A stretch of DNA of 32,271 nt, from the NCBI GenBank assembly GCA_002919195.1, contig PKEU01000167.1, forward strand, positions 1 through 32,271, in the 5' to 3' direction. The translations under genes and the position numbers were made by a program. The notes under the pieces were generated by a model that saw nothing but the letters and a program-made list of their open reading frames with translations, had not been told where the DNA came from and searched no databases. Of the stretch, positions 7,874 through 14,479 are shown piece after piece (within the stretch, counting starts at the first letter, position 1; each line of letters starts with the position of its first letter). The stretch is from a bacterium. Lineage in GTDB: Bacteria > Bacillota > Limnochordia > DTU080 > RSA5.

Positions 7874-8857
7874 TCAGTTCAAATATTCGTCGACGTTGGC
7901 CTCCGTGACGATGGCGACGCCCGTGTCGTAAAACTCCTGCTCCAGCGTCTCGCCGTTCGCCAGGCGGTTGAGCACGTACATGCTCTGATAACCCATGTCG
8001 TACGGCCGCTGGCTGACGTTGGCGGTGCTGAGACCGTTTTTGATCAGCCGCAGCTGGGCCTCGAGAATATCGAAGGCGACGATGACCAGGCTCCCGTCTT
8101 TGGTTTCGGTCTTCACATCATTGGCGCGGGCGCCGAGGGCCTGGGCGTAGGCCTCTCCCGCGAACTGGGCCCAGCCACCGGACATGAAGATACCGTCGAG
8201 ATCAGGGTTGGCGGTGATCAAGTCCTCCACGATCTGGACGGCTCTCTGGATGTCGTCGTCGGAGGGGAAAGGCGAGCCGGGGATCTCTTCATACGCCCCA
8301 GGGAACTTGGCGAGCACATCCCGGAAACCGTCGATCCGGGCGTTGAGGTTGGCCGCGCCAAGGCCGCCGGTCAAGATCGCATACTTCCCGCGGGGTAGCG
8401 CCCGGATAAAGGCTTCGCCCGCCGCGACGCCACCCGCGTAATTGTCCGTGCCCACGAAAGCGATGCGACCCGAGTCGGGCAGGGCGTCAGAGTCAAAGGT
8501 GATCACCGGAATGCCAGCTTCGATGGCCCTGCGGATCACCGGCGAGACGCTGGCAGCGTCGGTGGGCGAGACAGCGATGCCGTCGACGCCGCTTTCGATC
8601 AACGACTCGAGGACGGCGATCTGCCCCGCGATATCGTGGGTGGGCGGGCCGACAAACTGCAGCTCGACGCCGAGCTCACGGGCTGCCACGGCCGCGCCTG
8701 CTTCAACGTCGGCAAAGAAGGGGTTGTCGAGAGACTTGGGCACGACGGCAAACACCCGTGTTTGGGCCAGGGCGACGGGGCTTACCGCCAGCGCAGCGAT
8801 GAGGACAAGAACCAGCACACCAAACCGCAACGGGAGAAACGCCTTGCGCTGAGACAC
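7874..8857 (-). CDS. Sugar ABC transporter substrate-binding protein (RbsB-like, periplasmic-binding family 2)
   Basis: From the GTG at 8855-8857, AAGGAGG (from about 8872) precedes by 8 nt, giving 327 residues. Residues 1-33 are a signal peptide (basic start, a long Leu/Val/Ala core, cleavage after ALAQ). The mature part begins VFAVVPKSLDNPFFADVEAG, typical of RbsB/Peripla_BP_4 proteins. SGVDGIAVSPTDAASVSPVI and GIPVITFDSDA follow, matching the sugar-binding cleft region. There is no lipobox cysteine, so membrane anchoring must differ from usual Gram-positive binding proteins. It sits between permease (73 nt upstream) and ATPase. The exact sugar is unknown; a pentose or hexose monosaccharide is likely. 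The open frame extends to 8962, but the added residues are not signal-like. Confidence 0.92.
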   Translation of the reverse strand: MSQRKAFLPLRFGVLVLVLIAALAVSPVALAQTRVFAVVPKSLDNPFFADVEAGAAVAARELGVELQFVGPPTHDIAGQIAVLESLIESGVDGIAVSPTDAASVSPVIRRAIEAGIPVITFDSDALPDSGRIAFVGTDNYAGGVAAGEAFIRALPRGKYAILTGGLGAANLNARIDGFRDVLAKFPGAYEEIPGSPFPSDDDIQRAVQIVEDLITANPDLDGIFMSGGWAQFAGEAYAQALGARANDVKTETKDGSLVIVAFDILEAQLRLIKNGLSTANVSQRPYDMGYQSMYVLNRLANGETLEQEFYDTGVAIVTEANVDEYLN

Positions 8858-8930
8858 CGAAAATACCTCCTTTGACCGTTTGTGTCGATGATCGTTGCCG
8901 ACGATGCGCGCTGTGCCGTCTCGTCGGCGC

Positions 8931-9998
8931 CTACTGCGCTTTTCGATGCCGCATGCGATCAAGCAACACCGCGAGGATGATAACGCAGCCGATCACCACC
9001 TCCTGCCAAAACGCTGAGACGCGGACCAGCACCATGGCGTTGCGGATCACGCCGATGATGGCGGATCCTACCAAGACGCCGGCGACCGTCCCCTTGCCTC
9101 CCGACAAACTGATGCCGCCGATGACCGCGGCGGCGATCACTTCGAGTTCGTCACCTTGTCCGTTGGTCGCGTTTCCCACCGAAAGGCGCGAGGCAAGGAG
9201 GATACCCGTCAGGGCTGCCACGGCGCCGCTGATGACATAGGTAAGCGTCTTGATGCGATCGACGGGAATCCCCGCGAGCCGGCTCGCTTCTTCATTTCCC
9301 CCGATCGCGTAAATCGCGTAGCCAAAGGGAGTGCGGGAGAGCACGATCCAACCCACGACGACGACCAACGCCATATACACGACGGGGTTGGGAATCACGC
9401 CAAAAAGATAACCTTGTCCCAGTTCGAGGAAGGCGGGGCCGTGCTCGCCGAAATTGGTGATCGGCCTCCCCCTGGTGATGACGAGGGCGAGTCCCCGGGC
9501 GATGGAAAGCATGCCGAGGGTCGGGATGAGCGGCGGCATTTTGGCCTTGGTGACTAAGACCCCGTTGACCAGGCCGCAGAGCGCGCCGACGAGCACCCCC
9601 GCCGAGATAGCCGTCCACAGTCCCCACCCCGACTGGAGCAAAATGGGCGTAACCACGCCCGAGAGGCTGATGATCGAGCCGACAGAGAGGTCGATTCCGC
9701 CCGCGAGGATCACGAAAGCCTCGCCTACCGCCGTCGCCGCGTTGAAGGCGAAATTGCGGGCGACGTTCATCAAGTTGACGGTGGTCAAGAACCGGGGCGT
9801 GAGGAGACTCACCAAAATGACGAGGAGCACGAGCGACAACGTGACGCCAAACTCGTAGGTCCCCAGGAACACACGGAGCCGTGATGGTTCCCTGACGGCT
9901 TGGACGGACTCGCCCCCTTGCCCTGTGGGGGCTGCTTCGGGGCGAGCGGGCACCGGGCTTGGAGTTCCTGTTAAGGGATCGGGTCGCAACTGGCTCAC
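8931..9998 (-). CDS. Sugar ABC transporter permease (RbsC-like)
   Basis: Starting at GTG 9998 (GAAAGGGG upstream) gives 355 residues. The stretch AVGEAFVILAGGIDLSVGSI is the RbsC/BPD_transp_2 signature. Eight to ten membrane segments follow from residue about 45 to the end, and FGYAIYAIGGNEEASRLAGI is the conserved cytoplasmic loop contacting the ATPase. The first 35 residues are Pro/Arg-rich and cytoplasmic. It is the first intact gene of the operon, behind a good promoter at 10255-10283 and a LacI-type palindrome at 10065-10074. It makes the membrane channel for the adjacent binding protein. Confidence 0.93.
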   Translation of the reverse strand: MSQLRPDPLTGTPSPVPARPEAAPTGQGGESVQAVREPSRLRVFLGTYEFGVTLSLVLLVILVSLLTPRFLTTVNLMNVARNFAFNAATAVGEAFVILAGGIDLSVGSIISLSGVVTPILLQSGWGLWTAISAGVLVGALCGLVNGVLVTKAKMPPLIPTLGMLSIARGLALVITRGRPITNFGEHGPAFLELGQGYLFGVIPNPVVYMALVVVVGWIVLSRTPFGYAIYAIGGNEEASRLAGIPVDRIKTLTYVISGAVAALTGILLASRLSVGNATNGQGDELEVIAAAVIGGISLSGGKGTVAGVLVGSAIIGVIRNAMVLVRVSAFWQEVVIGCVIILAVLLDRMRHRKAQ

Positions 9999-10064
9999 GG
10001 ATCGATGGCCCCTTTCGTGCCGGGTGCTCTTCCACGTCGAATCGGCGGAGAAAGGGCTGGTTCG

Positions 10065-10074
10065 CAAACGTTTG
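10065..10074. promoter_or_regulatory. Probable LacI-family operator
   Basis: The perfect palindrome CAAACGTTTG lies within GCAAACGTTTGT, with a central CG step as in PurR/LacI-family operators. It is 67 nt upstream of the permease GTG and about 180 nt downstream of the promoter. The only LacI-type gene next to it (10479-10838) is truncated, so another family member would have to use this site. Confidence 0.5.
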
Positions 10075-10254
10075 TGGGAAAGCTCCTGGAGCAGCTGCGA
10101 GATGTATCAATTGGGGCGAGAAAAGCTGCGATTTCGCCGGCAGCGTGTGCGGTGGTAGGAAGGACGACGCCTCGCCGGGGCGTTGGCTACGACATTGCGT
10201 GCGTGGACCGGTTCACTACTTCGTTATTCGCCTAATCGTCTGAAAAACCTCTTA

Positions 10255-10283
10255 ATTGTAGCGTTTGGCTCGGCTGCTCGCAA
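10255..10283 (-). promoter_or_regulatory. Sigma-A-type promoter of the sugar ABC operon
   Basis: On the minus strand TTGCGA (10283-10278), 17 nt, then TACAAT (10260-10255). It directs transcription into the permease gene, leaving a leader of about 250 nt that contains the CAAACGTTTG dyad. I saw no open frame of note in that leader. Confidence 0.65.
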
Positions 10284-10413
10284 CCTACCGGGCGAGAAGA
10301 GGGCCAGCCGATAAGGAACGAGGAGCCTCGACCGGGAGGTAGTGAGTTCCGGGCGAGGCAACCTTTGCTGTCAGTGGTCGGGCTCAGTCAACTTGCTTCC
10401 TGGGCCGGTGCCA

Positions 10414-10554
10414 CTACTCATTGACCCAGGCTTCGTCAAGCATTGTTTGAGCCCGTCGTTCTGTGTCTTGCAAGACACCTATGATACTCTGCCCTTCCAG
10501 TACTGGACCGATCGCGCCCCGGATCTCGGCGAAGAGTTGCGAATGGATGGGGGG
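10414..10554 (-). pseudogene. C-terminal remnant of a sugar ABC solute-binding protein
   Basis: After a TGA at 10555-10557, one minus-strand frame encodes 46 residues, including FAEIRGAIGPVLEGQ and DTERRAQTMLDEAW, ending at TAG 10414-10416. The pattern F-x-E-I-x-x-a-I-x-x-V-L-x-G, then erRAQ-x-mLDEA is the usual last helix pair of MalE-type (family 1) sugar-binding proteins. It is in a different frame from the truncated LacI gene that overlaps it. There is no start codon or upstream domain, so this is a deletion relic, not a gene. It is unrelated to the RbsB-type protein downstream. Confidence 0.6.
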
Positions 10555-10838
10555 TCAGGCGCCTCACACGCTATGCGAGGCCACGTAAACTCTCGAAGAT
10601 CATAGCCGTATTCAGCCGCAGCTTGGTAGAGGGAGTGGATCGGTTTACCCCAAGGCTGCGACGCTATTGCGACGATTACCCCGCTGGTTCTGGACGGTCG
10701 GCGATAGCCCACCTGTCGCATCGCCTCACGGACACGCTGACGTGTCTCTTCGCTGATCGCGCCTTTTCCGTTGAGAACATAAGAGGCAGTTGTGAGGCTA
10801 ACGCCCGCCGCCCGAGCCACGTCTCTGAGCGTCGCCAT
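10479..10838 (-). pseudogene. Truncated LacI-family regulator
   Basis: From ATG 10838 (AAAGGGG 9 nt upstream) the product begins MATLRDVARAAGVSLTTASY, then VLNGKGAISEETRQRVREAM, a complete LacI helix-turn-helix and hinge-region start. The first strand and helix of the effector domain follow (GVIVAIASQPWGKPIHSLYQ, AAAEYGYDLREF). Homology then stops near 10590 and the frame runs into unrelated residues until 10479. LacI proteins are normally about 330-350 residues; this is about 119. The sugar-binding and dimer domain is gone, so it should not respond to an inducer, though a bare DNA-binding fragment might persist. It was probably the local regulator of a lost sugar operon. Confidence 0.75.
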
Positions 10839-10983
10839 AAGTCTCAACCCCTTTGCTCGAGACACTGCAGGTGAGCCTTCGTAACCGCCGTACCCGTTGT
10901 GCAAACACTCGAAATTGCGAATTCGTGGCGACGATCTGCAGCCCTTTGAGCTGGAGAAGTGAAATTTAGTGAAACAGGTCTCG

Positions 10984-11012
10984 TTGACGCTCCGGGCGCA
11001 TCATGTTATAGT
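10984..11012 (+). promoter_or_regulatory. Sigma-A-type promoter of the thiamin operon
   Basis: TTGACG (10984-10989), 17 nt, TATAGT (11007-11012). Transcription would start near 11019, about 30 nt ahead of the TPP riboswitch. Confidence 0.75.
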
Positions 11013-11049
11013 GAACGAGGCAACACATCCAACAAATGTATATGTTTCC

Positions 11050-11140
11050 ACTCACTGGGGGTGCCCCGAAGAGGGGCTGAGAGAGGAGATTCCTCAACCC
11101 TTGGAACCTGATCTGGTTAGTACCAGCGGAGGGAAGTGAG
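11050..11140 (+). ncRNA. TPP (THI-box) riboswitch
   Basis: The conserved core is plain: GGGGGTGCCC, GGGGCTGAGAG, then ACCCTTGGAACCTGATCTGG, TTAGTACCAGCGG and AGGGAAGTGAG. The P1 stem pairs CTCACT near 11051 with AGTGAG near 11135-11140. A hairpin with a T-run follows at 11162-11193, so thiamin pyrophosphate binding should stop transcription of the tenI-thiS-thiG-thiO genes and probably of the binding protein behind them. Confidence 0.97.
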
Positions 11141-11146
11141 CAGGAC

Positions 11147-12040
11147 GTGACCGCGCGCGGCAACCGCTTCCTTTCGGTAGGCGGTTTTTCTTTCAATGAT
11201 GTCTCGAACACCCAATCCCCTTCCTCTGCCACCCAGCTTGAGCCCCAGTACGGCCACCCCCCAAAGCCTCACCTACAGCTCATCCTCGACCTTACCCGTC
11301 TGGCCTTAAGGCGGCCGGATCGAAAGCCGGCGCGTCTTGCCTTAGCCGCAGCCCAGGGCGGGGTTGATTCGATCCAGGTACGCGGCAAGGCGCTCGGCGC
11401 GGGTGAACTCCTCGACCAAGCTCTGTCGATCATTCGAGCGTTGCGCCAAGAGCGTTTGAGCGTCGCGGTGCTGGTCAATGAACGCCTCGATGTCGCTCTC
11501 CTAGCTGGAGCGGACGGTGTTCACCTCCCGGAAGCGTCTTTTTCGCCGGTCTGGGCGCGCCCTTGCAAAGAACTGGCCCGGCAGGCGGCGGTGGAGCCTG
11601 TCTCCGCCGGAGTCCGTGTCCGGTACCGTGAGGTCGATGCCCAGCGTCGTGAAGGCGATACGCAGCGCCCTGGAGTCGACGCCCAGCGCCGTTTTCTTGT
11701 CGGCCGTTCGATTCACTCAAGCTTGGGAGTCGAGGCGCCGGGCACCGAGGATCTTGATTACGTCCTCTTTGGTCACGTCTTTGAAACCGAGTCAAAGGCG
11801 GGCACACCGCCGCGGGGCCTCTCGGCTCTCGCACAAGTGGTGGCGGTCTCTCCGGTGCCTGTCTATGCCGTCGGCGGGATTGACCCGGATAACGCGGCGG
11901 ATGTCATCCATGCGGGAGCAGCTGGAATTGCTGTCATCTCGGCGATCTTGGACGCTCCCGACCCGTTACAAGCGGCCATGGCGCTGAGGCACGCCGTCGA
12001 CGCCGCTTGGAAACGGCGTCTGGGCTCCATGTCCGGGTAA
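11147..12040 (+). CDS. tenI: Thiazole tautomerase TenI
   Basis: The conserved part runs from about residue 43 (LQLILDLTRLALRR) to the end. It contains VDSIQVRGK, VNERLDVALLAGADGVHLPE, GRSIHS, YVLFGHVFETESKAGTPPRG, YAVGGI and GAAGIAVISAI. GRS-x-HS with FGHVFET rather than the TPTK motif of ThiE marks TenI, which aromatises the thiazole tautomer made by ThiG; the histidine in IHS is the likely catalytic one. The gene opens the thiazole cluster with thiS, thiG and thiO. Two oddities: the only usual in-frame start is GTG 11147, upstream of the riboswitch terminator, giving about 42 non-homologous residues; and three 21-bp repeats (11630-11692) lengthen a loop just before GRSIHS. A residual thiamin phosphate synthase role cannot be fully excluded. 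Confidence 0.85.
   Translation: MTARGNRFLSVGGFSFNDVSNTQSPSSATQLEPQYGHPPKPHLQLILDLTRLALRRPDRKPARLALAAAQGGVDSIQVRGKALGAGELLDQALSIIRALRQERLSVAVLVNERLDVALLAGADGVHLPEASFSPVWARPCKELARQAAVEPVSAGVRVRYREVDAQRREGDTQRPGVDAQRRFLVGRSIHSSLGVEAPGTEDLDYVLFGHVFETESKAGTPPRGLSALAQVVAVSPVPVYAVGGIDPDNAADVIHAGAAGIAVISAILDAPDPLQAAMALRHAVDAAWKRRLGSMSG
11162..11193 (+). terminator. Riboswitch expression-platform terminator
   Basis: AACCGCTTCC (11162-11171) pairs with GGTAGGCGGTT (11176-11186) with one small irregularity, followed by a T-rich tract TTTTTCTTTC through 11194. This is the expected rho-independent terminator behind a TPP aptamer. It lies inside the open frame of tenI if GTG 11147 is the start. Confidence 0.75.
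11630..11692 (+). repeat. Three 21-bp tandem units inside tenI
   Basis: The units 11630-11650, 11651-11671 and 11672-11692 encode EVDAQRR, EGDTQRP and GVDAQRR. The frame is kept. The insert lies before the strand carrying FLVGRSIHS and makes the protein longer than usual TenI (about 205 residues). Confidence 0.85.
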
Positions 12041-12082
12041 TGCCTGGCTCATGTGCAGCTCGACACGAAGGGAGGGAAGCCG

Positions 12083-12283
12083 GTGCAGATCACGGTGAAT
12101 GGCCGCCTGTACGAGGTGGAACCCGGAACGACGCTCCTTGGGTACCTAGAGTCGCGAGCGATTGATGTGCGCAAGGTTGCCGTCGCGCTCAACGAGGAGA
12201 TCGTTCCCCGAAAGAGCCTGAGCGAGGTGTGCCTCAAAGACGGGGACGTGGTCGAGGTGATCAAAGTGGTGGCCGGCGGCTAG
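12083..12283 (+). CDS. thiS: Sulfur carrier protein ThiS
   Basis: From GTG 12083 (GGGAGG a few nt upstream) the product is 66 residues, MQITVNGRLYEVEPGTTLLG onward, ending VIKVVAGG. The ubiquitin-like fold and the C-terminal Gly-Gly, which is adenylated and then thiocarboxylated, define ThiS. It hands sulfur to ThiG for thiazole formation. It lies about 40 nt after tenI and 71 nt before thiG, under the TPP riboswitch. The frame is open further 5' (12053) but those residues are not part of the family. ThiF, needed for its activation, is not in the window. Confidence 0.95.
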   Translation: MQITVNGRLYEVEPGTTLLGYLESRAIDVRKVAVALNEEIVPRKSLSEVCLKDGDVVEVIKVVAGG

Positions 12284-12354
12284 GTTGTTGAGCTGCTTTG
12301 GCCCGACGGATGCGATCCGCCGTAAACGGGAGGAAAGAATGGGAGGTCGACTGC

Positions 12355-13188
12355 GTGGCAGATAAGTTGGTTCAGACTGGCGATGAGCTGACGATTGCCG
12401 ATAGGACCTTTAAGTCTCGCCTCTTCTTGGGCAGCAGCAAGTACCCGTCCTTTGACGTGATGGTCCAAGCGATTGAGGCGGCGGAGACGGAGCTTGTGAC
12501 GGTGGCGGTTCGGTACATGAACTTGGAGGAGCCCGAGCACGAGGGCGTGCTGGACTACCTCCGCCGGCTCGATTGTCAGATCCTGCCCAACACGGCCGGG
12601 GCGACGACGGTAAAACAGGCCGTTCGGATGGCCCATTTGGCAAGGGAGGCGACCGGAACCCACTGGATCAAGCTCGAAGTGATCGGCGACGAGAGAACGC
12701 TCTGGCCGGATACGGCGATGACTGTCGAGGCGACCAAGATCCTCGTCCAAGACGGTTTCGTCGTCTTGCCGTACACCAGTCCTGACCTAGTCGCGGCCAT
12801 CCGCTTGGAAGAGGCGGGCGCCGCGGCCGTGATGCCCCTTGCCGCGCCCATCGGCACGGGGCAGGGGCTCCTCGACTGGGTCGGCATCCGGCGGATCGTC
12901 GAGCGTGTGACGGTCCCCGTCGTCGTCGACGCCGGGATCGGTGTGCCTTCGGATGCCTGCCGGGCGATGGAGCTGGGGGTCGCGGCTGTGCTCGTCAACA
13001 CGGCCATTGCGCAAGCGCAAGATCCCGTCGCGATGGCCCGGGCGATGAAACACGGCGTCATCGCGGGCCGAGATGCCTATCGCGCCGGGAGGATGCCTGT
13101 GCGCTACGAAGCGAGCCCATCGAGCCCCGTCGCCGGCGTGATTCAAGAGCGCGCTGAGCACGCGGCCCCTTGGAGGGCAGCGCCATGA
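12355..13188 (+). CDS. thiG: Thiazole synthase ThiG
   Basis: The start is GTG 12355 with GGGAGG 8 nt upstream, giving 277 residues. The TIM-barrel core shows FKSRLFLGSSKYPSF, VTVAVRYMNL, ILPNTAGATTVKQAVRMAHL, and IKLEVIGD with K106 as the Schiff-base lysine for deoxyxylulose 5-phosphate. PLAAPIGTGQGL and VPVVVDAGIGVPSDACRAME bind phosphate. It joins deoxyxylulose 5-phosphate, dehydroglycine and ThiS thiocarboxylate into the thiazole. Dehydroglycine would come from ThiO, encoded next with a 4-nt ATGA overlap. The C-terminal 30 residues (ASPSSPVAGVIQERAEH...) match the usual extension near the active site. The open frame extends to 12298 but without support. Confidence 0.97.
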   Translation: MADKLVQTGDELTIADRTFKSRLFLGSSKYPSFDVMVQAIEAAETELVTVAVRYMNLEEPEHEGVLDYLRRLDCQILPNTAGATTVKQAVRMAHLAREATGTHWIKLEVIGDERTLWPDTAMTVEATKILVQDGFVVLPYTSPDLVAAIRLEEAGAAAVMPLAAPIGTGQGLLDWVGIRRIVERVTVPVVVDAGIGVPSDACRAMELGVAAVLVNTAIAQAQDPVAMARAMKHGVIAGRDAYRAGRMPVRYEASPSSPVAGVIQERAEHAAPWRAAP

Positions 13189-14423
13189 ACAGCGTCGTGG
13201 ACAGTGGCGTGCCGCGCCGCAACTTTGATGTCATTGTCGTTGGCGGCGGGGTGGTCGGCCTCTCCGTGGCTTACTACCTGTCGGAGCGCCGCGGCGTAAA
13301 GGTCGCGGTGATCGAGCGGGGAAGGTTTGGCCGCGGCGCGACCTGGGCTGCGGCGGGCATGCTCGCGCCCCAATGCGAGGTCGAGCAACCCGGTCCCTTT
13401 CTCACGTTTGCCTTAGCCGGCCGCGCTCTCTACAAGCGTTTGGCGGACGTCCTGCGCGCTGAGACCGGAGTTGACATCGGCCTCAGGGAGTGCGGCGCCT
13501 TGCGAGTGGCGCTGACGGAGCAACAGGCGGACGCCCTTAAGCGCGAAGTGCAACGACAACGAAGCTGGTCGCTCAAAGCCCAGTGGCTCGACGCAAGAGA
13601 GGTGCGCTCGTTCGCGCCAGCGCTGGCTCCCACGGTGCTGGGAGGGGCGTACCTTCCTGACGAGGGCCATGTCGACAACCGCCGTCTCGTCGAGGCTCTG
13701 ACGGCGGCGTGTGCCCGTCGAGGCGTCCGCCTCATGGAGCAGACCGAAATAACGGGTTGGCTCACGGGGGAGACGGAGGGGGCCGATGGGATCGGGCGCG
13801 TGCTCGGGGTGCGCACGGTGACGGAGGCACTTCATGCGGGCGCGGTCGTATTGGCGGGCGGCTCGTGGAGCGGCGGGCTCGCGGCTCGCTTGGGGGTGCA
13901 ACTTCCCGTGATTCCAGTGCGGGGCGAGGTCATCGCGCTGCGGACCCCCGAGGAGCCTTTGGAGTGCATCGTTTTTGGGGAGGACGCTTGTTACCTCGTT
14001 CCCAAACCCGGTGGCCGGCTCCTCGTCGGTGCGACGGAAAACCACGCGGGCTTTCGCAATGTGCCGACGCTGGGCGGCCTCCATTGGCTGGCAAAGGCTG
14101 CGACAACCCTCGCGCCCATCTTGAGCGAAGCGGAGGTGGCCGATTATTGGAGCGGGTTACGTCCCGGTACATCCGATGGGTTGCCGATCGTGGGGCCGGT
14201 TTCTGCCTGGAGAGGGCTCTATCTCGCCACGGGACACTATCGAAACGGGATTTTGCTGGGGCCCCTTTCCGGGATGGTCATTGCCCGGCTGATTTTGGGG
14301 GAACCGGTGCCTTTCAATTGGCACCCGTTTTCCCTTGAGCGATTACCGCCGAGTGACGCCTTTCCCAAGGGGCTCGCACCGACTTGCCATCCCATGAACC
14401 TGCAGCTTGCGGCAGGTAAGTGA
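13185..14423 (+). CDS. thiO: Glycine oxidase ThiO
   Basis: This 412-residue FAD enzyme begins at ATG 13185, overlapping the thiG stop (ATGA), with GGAGGGC upstream. FDVIVVGGGVVGLSVAYYLS near residues 14-33 is the FAD-binding Rossmann motif. GATWAAAGMLAPQCE, IPVRGEVIALRTPE and YWSGLRPGTSDGLPIVGPV are conserved in DAO-family glycine oxidases, and ATGHYRNGILLGP is the C-terminal FAD loop. It oxidises glycine to iminoacetate for ThiG. The last 35 residues are Pro/His-rich and unlike the family core. It is the last biosynthetic gene of the riboswitch operon. Confidence 0.95.
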   Translation: MNSVVDSGVPRRNFDVIVVGGGVVGLSVAYYLSERRGVKVAVIERGRFGRGATWAAAGMLAPQCEVEQPGPFLTFALAGRALYKRLADVLRAETGVDIGLRECGALRVALTEQQADALKREVQRQRSWSLKAQWLDAREVRSFAPALAPTVLGGAYLPDEGHVDNRRLVEALTAACARRGVRLMEQTEITGWLTGETEGADGIGRVLGVRTVTEALHAGAVVLAGGSWSGGLAARLGVQLPVIPVRGEVIALRTPEEPLECIVFGEDACYLVPKPGGRLLVGATENHAGFRNVPTLGGLHWLAKAATTLAPILSEAEVADYWSGLRPGTSDGLPIVGPVSAWRGLYLATGHYRNGILLGPLSGMVIARLILGEPVPFNWHPFSLERLPPSDAFPKGLAPTCHPMNLQLAAGK

Positions 14424-14479
14424 AGATTCGGTACCGAAGGAAGTCCGCGAAAAACATGCATTTTTCTCTGGAGGGAGCG

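Noticed and set aside
11147-12040. Thiamin phosphate synthase (ThiE) assignment
   Set aside because: The ThiE TPTK pyrophosphate motif is replaced by FGHVFETESK, and GRSIHS is present, which fits TenI better; the thiO-thiS-thiG context agrees.
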